Shown here in pieces: positions 7,421-16,191 of a DNA stretch of 64,000 nucleotides. The notes under the pieces are model-generated. The model saw only the letters and a program-made list of their open reading frames with translations, was not told the origin of the DNA and made no database searches. This stretch comes from Hymenobacter artigasi (lineage in GTDB: Bacteria > Bacteroidota > Bacteroidia > Cytophagales > Hymenobacteraceae), in the NCBI RefSeq assembly GCF_012275535.1, contig NZ_JAAVTK010000002.1, positions 209,755 to 273,754 of the forward strand, read 5' to 3'. Position numbers and translations under genes: made by a program. Position 1 is the stretch's first letter. Each line of letters begins with the position of its first letter.

Positions 7421-8755
7421 ATGGGTTTACAAATACTTTTGACCGTTTTCCTCGTTTTGGTGAACGGATTTTTCGTGGCCGCCGAATTCTCGCTGATTCG
7501 CGTGCGCCTCTCGCAGCTGGAAATTAAAACCAAGGAGGGCAGCCGGTTGGCCGGCCTGGCGCTGGGCGTGCTGCACAAGCTCTACGACTACCTGTCGGCC
7601 ACGCAATTGGGCGTCACCATTGCCTCGCTGCTACTGGGTGCGGTGGGCGAAGAGCTGTTCACGGAAATTTTTCTGGGCTTCCTGCCGCGGCTGGGCCTGC
7701 CTATTTCGCCCATCACGGCGCACAGCCTGGCCGTGGGCATGGGGCTGATTGTCCTCACGTTCATGCACGTGCTCTTTGGCGAGCTGTTTCCGAAGGCGCT
7801 GGCCATTCAGCGGCCCGAGGCGGTGAGCCTGGCCCTGGTGCTGCCGCTGCGCGGCTTCTACTACATCACGCGGCCCCTCACTTGGTTCCTCTCCAAGGCC
7901 AGCAACCTGCTGCTGGGCGCGGTGGGCATTCAGAACGTGCACGGCACGGAGGCGCACACGTCCGACGAGCTCCGCCTGCTCATCGACCAGAGCAAGGAAA
8001 CCGGCGAAATTCAGGATTCCGAGCACGAGCTGCTGGAAAACGTGTTCCAGTTCAACGACCGCATGGTGAAGCAGATTATGGTGCCCCGCACCAAGCTCTC
8101 GGCGCTGGATGTGAACGCGCCCGTCGACCAGATTCTGGACCTCATCTTTGCCGAAGGCTTTTCGCGCATGCCGGTGTTCGAGGGCAATATTGACAACATA
8201 GTGGGCGTGCTCAACGTGAAGGACTTGCTGCCCATCATCCGGCGCGGCGAGGCCGTGGATTTGGCCCGCATCATGCGCCCACCCTACTTCGTGCCCGAAA
8301 CCAAGAAAATCAACCGCCTGCTGCGCCAGTTTCAGCGCAAGCACATTGTGATGGCCGTGGTGAGCGACGAGTTCGGCGGCGTGTCGGGCATTGTCACCAT
8401 CGAGGACATTATGGAAGAGCTGGTGGGCGAAATCCAGGACGAGTACGACAACGAAGTGCCCGTAGTGGAGAAAGTGGCCGAAGACGAATACCGCGTGAAC
8501 CCCGCCACCCCCATCTCCGACGCCAACGAGTACCTCCCCTTCCCCCTGCCCGAGGGCGAAGACTACGAAACCGTGGGCGGCCTGCTCAACGTCATCTACG
8601 GCAGCATCCCGGAAGTGGGCGACGTGGCCGTGCTCGACCCCTACGAGTTCCGCGTGCTGCAACGCTCGCGCCGCGCCGTGGAGCTGGTGCAACTCCGCGT
8701 GACCACCCACGCCGAGCGCGAGGCCCCGCGCGGCGAGTTAAGCGACGAGGTGTAA
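7421..8755 (+). CDS. CNNM/CorC-HlyC family membrane protein with CBS pair
   Basis: A 444-residue protein. The N-terminal DUF21/CNNM transmembrane domain (MGLQILLTVFLVLVNGFFVAAEFSLIRVRL, about 1-195) is followed by a CBS-domain pair (about 215-340; MVPRTKLSAL, FSRMPVFEGNIDNIVGVLNVKDLL, VSGIVTIEDIMEELVGEIQDE) and a CorC_HlyC domain (about 350-440, YRVNPATPISDANEYL). Family members take part in Mg2+ or Co2+ transport or resistance; the old name hemolysin is misleading. I chose the ATG at 7421 because residues from there form the expected first membrane helix and a -7-like box lies upstream. It ends against a strong bidirectional terminator. Confidence 0.93.
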   Translation: MGLQILLTVFLVLVNGFFVAAEFSLIRVRLSQLEIKTKEGSRLAGLALGVLHKLYDYLSATQLGVTIASLLLGAVGEELFTEIFLGFLPRLGLPISPITAHSLAVGMGLIVLTFMHVLFGELFPKALAIQRPEAVSLALVLPLRGFYYITRPLTWFLSKASNLLLGAVGIQNVHGTEAHTSDELRLLIDQSKETGEIQDSEHELLENVFQFNDRMVKQIMVPRTKLSALDVNAPVDQILDLIFAEGFSRMPVFEGNIDNIVGVLNVKDLLPIIRRGEAVDLARIMRPPYFVPETKKINRLLRQFQRKHIVMAVVSDEFGGVSGIVTIEDIMEELVGEIQDEYDNEVPVVEKVAEDEYRVNPATPISDANEYLPFPLPEGEDYETVGGLLNVIYGSIPEVGDVAVLDPYEFRVLQRSRRAVELVQLRVTTHAEREAPRGELSDEV

Positions 8756-8759
8756 AGGG

Positions 8760-8819
8760 AATGAAGAATTAAGAATGGCCCTCCTGACGATGCAGGAGGG
8801 CCATTCTTAATTCTTCATT
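8760..8819. terminator. Bidirectional 27-bp perfect hairpin
   Basis: Arms 8760-8786 and 8793-8819 are perfectly complementary with a 6-nt loop. The hairpin lies exactly between two convergent genes, with A/T tracts at both ends, so it can terminate both transcripts. The outer wording (AATGAAGAATTAAGAATGG) resembles the dispersed AT-rich palindromes elsewhere in the window. Confidence 0.8.
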
Positions 8820-8820
8820 T

Positions 8821-9336
8821 TTAATTGTCCAACCAGCTGGCATAGGTCTGGTAATTAGCAGCCGTGCGCTTCAGCCCCTCGCGCTGCTTCTCCGTCACGG
8901 GCTTAATCTTTTTGGCGGGCACTCCCGCGTATAGAAAGCCCGGCTCGCATACGAAATTTTCGAGCACCACGGCCCCGGCCGCGACGATGCAGCCGGTGCC
9001 CACCACGGCATGGTCCATCACGATGGCTCCCATGCCGATGAGCACGTCGTCCTCCACGGTGCAGCCGTGCACCATCGCCCGATGCCCGATACTGACGCGG
9101 CTGCCGATGCTGAGCGGAGCTTGCTGGTAGGTGCAGTGCAGCACCGCCCCATCCTGGATATTGGTTTCGTCGCCGATGCGGATGCTGTGCACGTCGCCGC
9201 GAATAACGGCCGTGAACCAGACGGTACATTTTGAGCCAAGGACGACATCGCCGATGATGGTGGCGTTATCGGCAACGAAGCAGTCGGCGGGAATGGTGGG
9301 CGAGATGCCGTGAACGGGGAGAATTAGAGCGGGCAT
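8821..9336 (-). CDS. Gamma-carbonic-anhydrase-like hexapeptide protein
   Basis: A 171-residue left-handed beta-helix protein of the YrdA/PaaY/gamma-carbonic anhydrase group. It shows hexapeptide turns (ATIIGDVVLGSKCTVWFTAVIRGD, TNIQDGAVLH) and the three metal-binding histidines expected in this family (in DGAVLHC and GHRAMVHGC). The catalytic role, CO2 hydration or acyltransfer, cannot be told from sequence alone. I start at MPALILPVHGISP; the longer open frame upstream is made of a palindromic repeat. That repeat (9340-9403) ends only 3 bp before the ATG and so covers the translation-initiation region, which could affect expression. Confidence 0.88.
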   Translation of the reverse strand: MPALILPVHGISPTIPADCFVADNATIIGDVVLGSKCTVWFTAVIRGDVHSIRIGDETNIQDGAVLHCTYQQAPLSIGSRVSIGHRAMVHGCTVEDDVLIGMGAIVMDHAVVGTGCIVAAGAVVLENFVCEPGFLYAGVPAKKIKPVTEKQREGLKRTAANYQTYASWLDN

Positions 9337-9339
9337 GAG

Positions 9340-9403
9340 TTGTGAGGTAAGCTTTAGCTTGCCGTATCGGCAATGAGACGGCAAGCTAAAGCTTACCTCA
9401 CAA
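9340..9403. repeat. Perfect 25-bp palindromic repeat
   Basis: Arms 9340-9364 and 9379-9403 (TTGTGAGGTAAGCTTTAGCT... and its complement) are perfect, with a 14-nt loop. It occupies the whole space between two minus-strand genes. It supplies the last codons and stop of the radical SAM gene and abuts the start of the next gene. Confidence 0.85.
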
Positions 9404-10376
9404 GTAGCCGCTTCCAGGTGCCTTTCTCCCAATTATACTTCAGCGTACTCGGCAGCGCCTGCCAGAAATACTTACTGGTTTCGACCGCGAAGCTGGGCTG
9501 CATGTAGCAGTTGATGGTACAGCCCTCACAGGCGGGCAGGCGGCCTTCCAGGGCGGCCAAGCGTTGAGTTTCGGGGGCGTTGTAGAGGTCGAACAGCTTG
9601 CCGTCGATGGGGAATTTCTGCTCGCCGAGGTGGTAGCAGGGCAGCACCAGCTCGTTGCTGGGCGAAATGACCAGCGTGGTGCTGGCGGCCCGGCACACGG
9701 GCGCGGCAATGTGATTGCCGCCATCGCGCCGCAGCTCGATAAACGCTTCGTTCAGGTACACGCCCTTGCGCTTGCCGAAAGCGGAGAGGTAGTCCAGCTC
9801 CTCGGGCGTAAGCTGCTCGCCGGTTTCCACATCGCCGTATTCGAAGGCGGGATTGAGGATGAGCACGAGGCCATTGGGCTGGGTAATGTCGCGGTACACG
9901 GCCTCCAAATCCGCCAGGTTTTTGCGGAATACGGTGAAGAGAATATCCGGCCGCTCGCCCAGCTCCTTGGCTACGCGAATGCTTTCGAGCACGAAATCGT
10001 AGCAAGCCACGCCCCGGCCCAGGTCGTGGGTATCACGGTCGGCCGAGTCGAGCGAGAAATGCAGCATATCGACCTTACCGCGCAGCTTTTCGGCGTTTTT
10101 GGGGTAAAGCAGGCCGTTGGTAGTCACAGTGGTGATGAAGCCCAGCTCCCGCGCCAGCCCCAGAAACTCGGGCAGCTGGCGGTGCAGCAGCGGCTCGCCG
10201 CCCGTGAAGTCAATCACCGAAACGCCCAGCCGCTTGAGGTCGCGCAGGTTGCGGTCCACGTCCTCCAGGGTGATGTAGGGCGAGGGCTTCTCCCAGATAT
10301 CGCAAAACGCGCACTTCGCATTGCAGCGGTAAGTGACGTAGTAGTTGCAAAGGACGGGGTGCTTGACGAGACGCAT
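9393..10376 (-). CDS. Radical SAM protein with SPASM-like C-terminus
   Basis: A 327-residue radical SAM enzyme. The [4Fe-4S] cluster motif CxxxCxxC appears as CNAKCAFC near residue 18, followed by the GGEPLLH SAM-binding motif and NGLLYPKNAEKL. The C-terminal region has further cysteines (PVCRA, LPCYHLGE, CEGCTINCYM) typical of SPASM/Twitch auxiliary-cluster proteins of the MoaA/PqqE/HpnH type. The substrate is not evident. I start at MRLVKHPVLCNYYVTYRC; the 23 residues before it derive from the palindrome at 10398-10486. The stop codon also lies inside a palindrome. Confidence 0.88.
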   Translation of the reverse strand: MRLVKHPVLCNYYVTYRCNAKCAFCDIWEKPSPYITLEDVDRNLRDLKRLGVSVIDFTGGEPLLHRQLPEFLGLARELGFITTVTTNGLLYPKNAEKLRGKVDMLHFSLDSADRDTHDLGRGVACYDFVLESIRVAKELGERPDILFTVFRKNLADLEAVYRDITQPNGLVLILNPAFEYGDVETGEQLTPEELDYLSAFGKRKGVYLNEAFIELRRDGGNHIAAPVCRAASTTLVISPSNELVLPCYHLGEQKFPIDGKLFDLYNAPETQRLAALEGRLPACEGCTINCYMQPSFAVETSKYFWQALPSTLKYNWEKGTWKRLLVR

Positions 10377-10397
10377 GGTGTAAAGGTACGCTTGCGC

Positions 10398-10484
10398 AGT
10401 AGCGCGAACTTTGTAGTTCGCGTCCCCGCGCATTATCGGAATCATCCTTACGGCGCGGGGACGCGAACTACAAAGTTCGCGCTA

Positions 10485-10486
<2 letters not shown>
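10398..10486. repeat. Perfect 34-bp palindromic repeat
   Basis: Arms 10398-10431 and 10453-10486 are exactly complementary (core AACTTTGTAGTTCGCGTCCC) around a 21-nt spacer. It separates the radical SAM and HhH-GPD genes and overlaps the TAG stop of the latter. Confidence 0.85.
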
Positions 10487-11232
<746 letters not shown>

Positions 11233-11261
<29 letters not shown>

Positions 11262-11416
11262 GGATTGGTCGGATTTCGTGGACGATTTCCATCAAACGCA
11301 AAAAAGCCGCCCGGGTAGGCGGCTTTTTTTTCAATCTCACTACGGTTCGGCTTACACTTTCAGTCGGCTACAAAATCCGACCAATCCGTGCCTTCCGATA
11401 AATCTGCGGTTCTGAC
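11233..11416. repeat. Long inverted repeat flanking a terminator
   Basis: Arms of about 46 bp (11233-11278 and 11371-11416; GTCAGAACCGC...GGCACGGATTGGTCGGATTT) match with about three differences. The left arm is inside the 5' end of the HhH-GPD gene; the right arm ends 2 bp from the stop of the OmpA gene. Confidence 0.75.
11300..11330. terminator. Rho-independent terminator
   Basis: AAAAAAGCCGCC pairs with GGCGGCTTTTTTT across a 6-nt loop. On the minus strand it would precede the HhH-GPD gene and end the upstream OmpA transcript. Confidence 0.7.
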
Positions 11417-11418
11417 AA

Positions 11419-12135
11419 TTACAATTGGCCTTTTTTGGCGGCCTTCTGCATCTTGTCGTTGGCGAAGATGGCTACTTCTACGCGACGGTTGGCCGATTTG
11501 CCGGCGGCGGTAGCATTGTCGCCCACGGGCTGGGTCGAGCCGTAGCCGGTGGCCGTGATACGGCCCGAGTCTACGCCCTGGCCCTGAATCTCGTTCGACA
11601 CGGCCTGGGCCCGACGCTCCGAGAGGGGCTGGTTGATGGCATCCGAACCCGAGCTATCGGTGTGGCCTTCCACTACCACGCTGGTATCAGCATACTTCTT
11701 GAGGGTGGCGGCCAGTTGGTCAATGTTGCCGGCAGCTTCCGGAGTCAGGTTCGACGAGTTGGTACCGAACAGGATGCCCGAAGCAAAGGTGATTTTGATG
11801 CCTTCGCCCACGCGCTCTACGGTTGCGCCTTCGAGGTCGCGGCGCAGCTCGGCGGCAGCCTTATCCATCTTGCGGCCGATGAGGGCGCCCGCCGTACCAC
11901 CTACTACAGCCCCGATGATGGCCCCTTTGGCCGTGCCCGACTTACCGCCAATCAGGCGGCCTGCCACGCCACCAGCTACGGCACCACCCAGGCCGCCAAT
12001 GAGGCCGCCTTTGAGGGTTTTGCTCATGCCCTTCGGCTTGGCAGTCGAAACGGTAGAGGTCTGGGCTTGCGCAAAATTGTTTACCAGCAGCAGCAGGGCG
12101 AACAGAAACGCAATGGATGAACGAAGAAATTTCAT
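11419..12135 (-). CDS. OmpA-family protein with glycine zipper
   Basis: A 238-residue envelope protein: signal peptide (MKFLRSSIAFLFALLLLVNNFAQAQ), a glycine-zipper segment (about 40-90, GGLIGGLGGAVAGGVAGRLIGG...GGTAGALIGRKMD) and a C-terminal OmpA/MotB peptidoglycan-binding domain (about 110-230) with the conserved VVVEGHTDSSGSDAINQPLSERRAQAV and NRRVEVAI motifs. It probably anchors the outer membrane to the cell wall. It is a close paralogue of the protein at 12817-13563, with a small glycine-zipper gene between them, which points to a local duplication. Confidence 0.9.
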   Translation of the reverse strand: MKFLRSSIAFLFALLLLVNNFAQAQTSTVSTAKPKGMSKTLKGGLIGGLGGAVAGGVAGRLIGGKSGTAKGAIIGAVVGGTAGALIGRKMDKAAAELRRDLEGATVERVGEGIKITFASGILFGTNSSNLTPEAAGNIDQLAATLKKYADTSVVVEGHTDSSGSDAINQPLSERRAQAVSNEIQGQGVDSGRITATGYGSTQPVGDNATAAGKSANRRVEVAIFANDKMQKAAKKGQL

Positions 12136-12292
12136 GTTAAAAAAAGGGTTTGGATAAAAAATACCAGCAAAAAATCGCGGTGTGCGAATAGGCCGGCAAG
12201 TACGCCATTTGCAACCACCTTGCCAAACTCCTCGGGGCCAGCGCGCCTTTTGGCCTGCCCAACACATTAGCCGGCTCGTTCAACCACAAAAA

Positions 12293-12316
12293 AGGCCCTG
12301 CCGGGTGGCAGGGCCT
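12293..12316. terminator. Hairpin terminator
   Basis: AGGCCCTGCC pairs with GGCAGGGCCT across GGGT. It lies 3' of the small glycine-zipper gene on the minus strand. Confidence 0.65.
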
Positions 12317-12355
12317 ATTATCAGCGCGATAGCCTATCGGCGTATAGCGGCTGAA

Positions 12356-12634
12356 TTACTTCTTTTTATGGTAAGCGTTGTAGCGGGCCGGGTCTTTTTT
12401 CTTGTCTTTGTTGCGGCCAATCAGGCCGCCGCCAATCACGCCGGCTGCCCCGCCAATCAGGGCCCCTTTGCCGCCGCCAATCACGGCACCCGTCACGGCA
12501 CCCGCACCGCCGCCAATGGCCGCGCCTTTGGCCTTATTACTCCAGCCTTTTTTGGGCGTCTGAGCCTGCACACTAGTGCCGGCCAGCACGAAAAGCATCA
12601 AAAACAAAGCGAATATTACACGCAGGGATTTCAT
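12356..12634 (-). CDS. Small secreted glycine-zipper protein
   Basis: A 92-residue protein with a signal peptide (MKSLRVIFALFLMLFVLAGTSVQAQ) and a YMGG-like glycine zipper (GAAIGGGAGAVTGAVIGGGKGALIGGAAG) ending in a basic tail (KDKKKDPARYNAYHKKK). Glycine zippers insert into or associate with membranes; no enzymatic function is expected. The zipper is similar to those in the two flanking OmpA proteins, but the peptidoglycan-binding domain is absent. It has its own terminator. Confidence 0.8.
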   Translation of the reverse strand: MKSLRVIFALFLMLFVLAGTSVQAQTPKKGWSNKAKGAAIGGGAGAVTGAVIGGGKGALIGGAAGVIGGGLIGRNKDKKKDPARYNAYHKKK

Positions 12635-12747
12635 AATTCAGGAGGTTTAAGTTGATGGGAGGTTTTACGGGATTTCAACGCATACCAGGCGGGCAGGGTT
12701 GCTGAAGAAAATGCGTCTATTTGGGTGACCAGGACTACTGCATTCAC

Positions 12748-12782
12748 AAAAAAAGGCCGCCCCGGGGGAGCGACCTTTTTTT
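12748..12782. terminator. Hairpin terminator
   Basis: AAAAAAAGGCCGC pairs imperfectly with GCGACCTTTTTTT around a C/G-rich loop. It lies 3' of the OmpA lipoprotein gene at 12817-13563. Confidence 0.65.
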
Positions 12783-12816
12783 GCATACCGGGCAGCAGTG
12801 GCCCGACGAATGCTGC

Positions 12817-13563
12817 TTACAAACGACCTTGCTCGGCCGCTTTCTTCATCTTTTCGTTGGCGTAGATGGCGATTTCTACGCGACGGTTGGCCTGCTTGCC
12901 CTCGGCCGTGGTGTTGTCGCCCACGGGCTGAGTCGAGCCGTAGCCCTGGGTGGTGATGCGGCTCGACGAAACGCCTTTGGCGATGGTGGAGTTGGCCACG
13001 GCTTGGGCCCGGCGCTCCGACAGGGGCTGGTTGATAGCATCCGAACCCGAGTTATCGGTGTGGCCTTCCACCAGCACGTTGGTGTCGGGGTATTTCTGGA
13101 GAATGGCAGCCATCTTGGTGATGTCCGATTCCGAAGCCGAACGCAACGTAGCCGAGTTGGTATCGAAGAGGATGCCCGAGTCGAAGGTGATTTTGATGCC
13201 TTCGCCTACGCGCTCAACCTTGGCGTTCTGCATGTCTTTTTGCAGGTCTTCGGCCTGCTTATCCATTTTGCGACCAATGATGGCACCCGTGGTACCACCC
13301 GCAGCAGCACCTACAATGGCCCCGATAGCCGTGCCCTTGCCACCGCCCAGCAAGCCACCAACTACGCCACCAAGAATAGCACCACCACCAGCGCCCAACA
13401 GGCCACCCTTAGCGGTTTTGCTCATGCCGGTTTTGCGGGCACCGGTACCGTTGTTAGTCGAAAGGTCGGGCTGCGTGGAGCTGGCTTGCTGCGAAGTGGC
13501 GCAGGAGCTAAACAGCAGCACGAAAGCCATCAGAACAGAAAGAAGGGATTTGGAGGTGTTCAT
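12817..13563 (-). CDS. OmpA-family lipoprotein with glycine zipper
   Basis: A 248-residue paralogue of the protein at 11419-12135. It has a lipoprotein signal (VLLFSSCATSQQ; lipidated Cys near residue 21), a glycine zipper (about 50-100) and a C-terminal OmpA domain (NVLVEGHTDNSGSDAINQPLSERRAQAV; ANRRVEIAIYANEKMKKAAEQGRL). The near-identical OmpA cores but different N-terminal anchoring (lipid here, cleaved signal there) suggest duplication and divergence. It is expected in the outer membrane, bound to peptidoglycan. Confidence 0.9.
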   Translation of the reverse strand: MNTSKSLLSVLMAFVLLFSSCATSQQASSTQPDLSTNNGTGARKTGMSKTAKGGLLGAGGGAILGGVVGGLLGGGKGTAIGAIVGAAAGGTTGAIIGRKMDKQAEDLQKDMQNAKVERVGEGIKITFDSGILFDTNSATLRSASESDITKMAAILQKYPDTNVLVEGHTDNSGSDAINQPLSERRAQAVANSTIAKGVSSSRITTQGYGSTQPVGDNTTAEGKQANRRVEIAIYANEKMKKAAEQGRL

Positions 13564-13675
13564 GTGAAAATGAGGGGTTGGTGAAGTTGTATTCGGCCCT
13601 TATACGGAAAAACCCGTCCCGGGGCCGGAAACGGATTTTTCAAGAAGTGTGCCGAAAACGAAAAAGGCGTTTTTT

Positions 13676-14584
13676 TTATTGCTGATGGGCTTTGGTGGCG
13701 GCGCGGCGCGGCGCGGGGGTGCTAGCGGCGGCGGCCGGCGCGGGCTGCAGCATGCCCAGCAGGTCGGCCAGGCGCTGCTTCAGCTCGCGGCGGTCCACGA
13801 TGAAGTCGAGGAAGCCGTGCTCCAGCACGAACTCGGCGCTCTGGAAGCCCTTGGGCAGGTCCTTGCCGATGGTTTCCTTGATGACGCGCGGGCCGGCAAA
13901 GCCGATGAGCGCGCCGGGCTCGGCAATGTTAAAATCGCCCAGCATGGCAAACGAGGCCGTGACGCCGCCCGTGGTGGGGTCGGTGAGCAAGCTCACGTAG
14001 GGCACGCCGGCTTCGGAGAGCAGCGCCAGCTTAGCCGACGTTTTGGCCATTTGCATGAGCGAGTAGCCGGCCTCCATCATGCGGGCCCCGCCGGAGCGCG
14101 AAATCATCAGGAACGGCGTGCGGCTTTGGCGGGCATAGTCAATGGCGCGGGCAATTTTCTCGCCTACCACCGAGCCCATCGAGCCGCCGATGAACTTGAA
14201 ATCCATGGCCGCCACCACCAGCGGCTGGCCGGCGCTCAGGCCGTGGGCGGTGCGCACGGCATCTTTCAGGCCGGTGTTGCGCTCGGTGGCCTCCACGCGC
14301 TGCGGGTAGGCTTTGGTATCCACGAAGTGCAGCGGGTCGCCGGAGGTGAGGTTGGCATCGAGCTCCGTGAATTCGCCCTGGTCGAAGAGGAATTCGAAGT
14401 AGTCGATGGCATCGATGCGGCCGTGGTGGCTGCAATTGCCGCACACATGCAGCAGGCGCTTGTGCTCGGCCATGGTGGCCACGGTTTTGCACTCGGGGCA
14501 CTTGTACCAGAGGCCGTCGGGAGTCTCTTTTTTCTGGTCGGTGGGGGTCACAATGCCCTTTTCTACGCGCTTGAACCAGGCCAT
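13676..14584 (-). CDS. accD: Acetyl-CoA carboxylase carboxyltransferase beta subunit
   Basis: A 302-residue AccD. The N-terminal zinc ribbon (CPEC...CGNC, about residues 29-51) precedes the carboxyltransferase crotonase-like fold with the family motifs [35 protein letters not shown] and [16 protein letters not shown]. With AccA it transfers the carboxyl group from biotin to acetyl-CoA to make malonyl-CoA for fatty-acid synthesis. The length is typical apart from an Ala/Pro-rich tail. It is transcribed away from the OmpA lipoprotein gene at 14959; the 374-bp gap between them must hold both promoters. Confidence 0.96.
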   Translation of the reverse strand: MAWFKRVEKGIVTPTDQKKETPDGLWYKCPECKTVATMAEHKRLLHVCGNCSHHGRIDAIDYFEFLFDQGEFTELDANLTSGDPLHFVDTKAYPQRVEATERNTGLKDAVRTAHGLSAGQPLVVAAMDFKFIGGSMGSVVGEKIARAIDYARQSRTPFLMISRSGGARMMEAGYSLMQMAKTSAKLALLSEAGVPYVSLLTDPTTGGVTASFAMLGDFNIAEPGALIGFAGPRVIKETIGKDLPKGFQSAEFVLEHGFLDFIVDRRELKQRLADLLGMLQPAPAAAASTPAPRRAATKAHQQ

Positions 14585-14958
14585 ATTTCGTTTAACTAGC
14601 AGCTGCCAGCACGGGGCTGTCAGCTTGAATTTTTAGATGGAAAAGCCGCCAGCTTCGGGCGTGCAGCGGCAAATTACAGGGCGCCAAAGATAAGCCATAA
14701 CTATTGCCATCTTTCGCAAAATCCTTGGTGGCAGCGGGCTGGCGTGGTTTGGCGCGGGCACGGCCGCTGCTTTGGAGCGGCACCAAGCCCCAAACGGGGC
14801 GGGAATGGGCTTCGTTCGCGGTGTTTCCGGCATCGATTCCAAAACCTGTTCGGAAGGGCATTTTACTAGGCCGGGCGCGGGTTAAGCGCTACCTTGCCGG
14901 GCCAACGCGGCCGGGCAGTCCGGCCGCCGATGGCCCGGCGCTGCGCCTTTTTATTCCC

Positions 14959-15975
14959 GTGAAAACCTTCTCCCCTGCCCTGCTGGGTCTTTGCCTGCTG
15001 GCCGCCCCGGTGCTGAACAGCTGCGTGACGGCCAAGAAATACGACGACCTCAGTGCCCGCCAGCGGGCCGATGCCGATGGCAAAGCGGCCGCTGAGCGGC
15101 AGTACCGCGGCGCTACCGCCGAGCTGCAAAAGGCAAGCGACGAGCTGGCCCAGCTGCGCCTCACCCAAAAGCGCCTCGTAACGGACTCGGCCGAAACCGG
15201 CAATGCTTATCGCAAAACCCGCAGCCTCTACAATGAGCTGAACGGCAGCTATGAAAAGTTGCTCAAAAACAGCAACCGCGAGCTGGCTAACAAATCATCG
15301 GACTACAACAAGGTAGCTCAGGACCTGGCCCGCCGCGAAGCCGAGCTAGGCTCCCTGGAAACCACGCTGCAGAAAAGCAAAGCCGATAACGACCGCCTCG
15401 CCGTCGACCTCAAAACCCGCGAGGCCCGCCTCACCGAGCTCACCAAAGCCCTGGCCGAGAAGGACAAAGCCGTGGACGACCTGAAGGCCCGCGTGAGCAA
15501 GGCCCTGCTCAGCTTCAATAGCAGCGACCTGCAGGTGAAGCTGAAGGACGGCAAGGTGTACGTGTCACTGTCGGAGCAGCTGCTGTTCAAATCGGGCTCA
15601 ACCAAAGTAGACCCCAAAGGCCAGGAGGCGCTGAAAAACCTGGCCACCGTGCTCCAGGAGCAGAAAGACGTGAACGTGGTGGTGGAAGGCCACACCGATA
15701 ACGTGCCCATCCGGTCGGGCACAGCCGGCATGACCGACAACTGGGACCTGAGCGCCCTGCGCGCCACCGAAATCGCGCGCCTGCTTACCACGGCCGGCGT
15801 GGCCCCGGAGCGCGTCACGGCCTCGGGCCGAGGCCAGTACGTGCCCGTGGCACCCAACGACTCGCCCCAAAACAAGGCCATGAACCGCCGCACTGAGATT
15901 ATCCTCACGCCCAAGCTCAGCGAACTGTTTAAGATTCTGGACAGCAACTCGGCTACGCCGGCCACGGGCAAGTAG
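14959..15975 (+). CDS. OmpA-family coiled-coil lipoprotein
   Basis: About 338 residues if translation begins at the GTG encoding MKTFSPALLGLCLLAAPVLNSC; this choice yields a proper lipoprotein signal with the lipid-attachment Cys, whereas the longer open frame upstream gives none. A long heptad-rich coiled coil (about 40-190, many Ala/Leu/Lys/Glu) leads to a C-terminal OmpA domain (VNVVVEGHTDNVPIRSG, NRRTEIIL). It is likely a periplasm-spanning outer-membrane lipoprotein that binds peptidoglycan. It ends at a perfect 16-bp hairpin terminator. Confidence 0.85.
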   Translation: MKTFSPALLGLCLLAAPVLNSCVTAKKYDDLSARQRADADGKAAAERQYRGATAELQKASDELAQLRLTQKRLVTDSAETGNAYRKTRSLYNELNGSYEKLLKNSNRELANKSSDYNKVAQDLARREAELGSLETTLQKSKADNDRLAVDLKTREARLTELTKALAEKDKAVDDLKARVSKALLSFNSSDLQVKLKDGKVYVSLSEQLLFKSGSTKVDPKGQEALKNLATVLQEQKDVNVVVEGHTDNVPIRSGTAGMTDNWDLSALRATEIARLLTTAGVAPERVTASGRGQYVPVAPNDSPQNKAMNRRTEIILTPKLSELFKILDSNSATPATGK

Positions 15976-15993
15976 CCCACGCCGCGCAAACAT

Positions 15994-16030
15994 AACGACC
16001 AAAAAGGCCCGCTCGGCCTTTTTGGTCGTT
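15994..16030. terminator. Perfect 16-bp hairpin terminator
   Basis: AACGACCAAAAAGGCC (15994-16009) pairs with 16015-16030 around a 5-nt loop. It overlaps the left end of the palindromic element that follows. Confidence 0.75.
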
Positions 16031-16136
16031 GCTCCGGTCTGACCGCCCTAGGCGGTCTGACCGGTTATCGTCAGGGCGGAATCGTGCTCACTTCAACCGG
16101 TCAGACCGCCTAGGGCGGTCAGACCGGAGCAACGAC
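16025..16136. repeat. Palindromic mobile-like element, copy 1
   Basis: Two perfect 42-bp arms (16025-16066, 16095-16136), each beginning GTCGTTGC and containing CCGGTCTGACCGCCCTAGGC, enclose 28 bp. The same arms with a longer centre occur at 23853-24054. Further out, AAAAAGGCCCGCTC (16001-16014) is repeated inverted as GAGCGGGCC plus T's near 16150, as if the element sits in an older terminator. Confidence 0.85.
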
Positions 16137-16191
16137 TGCGCTGAAGCGGAGCGGGCCTTTTTTTGATTATAAATTCCGCTGAGCTCCCCAG

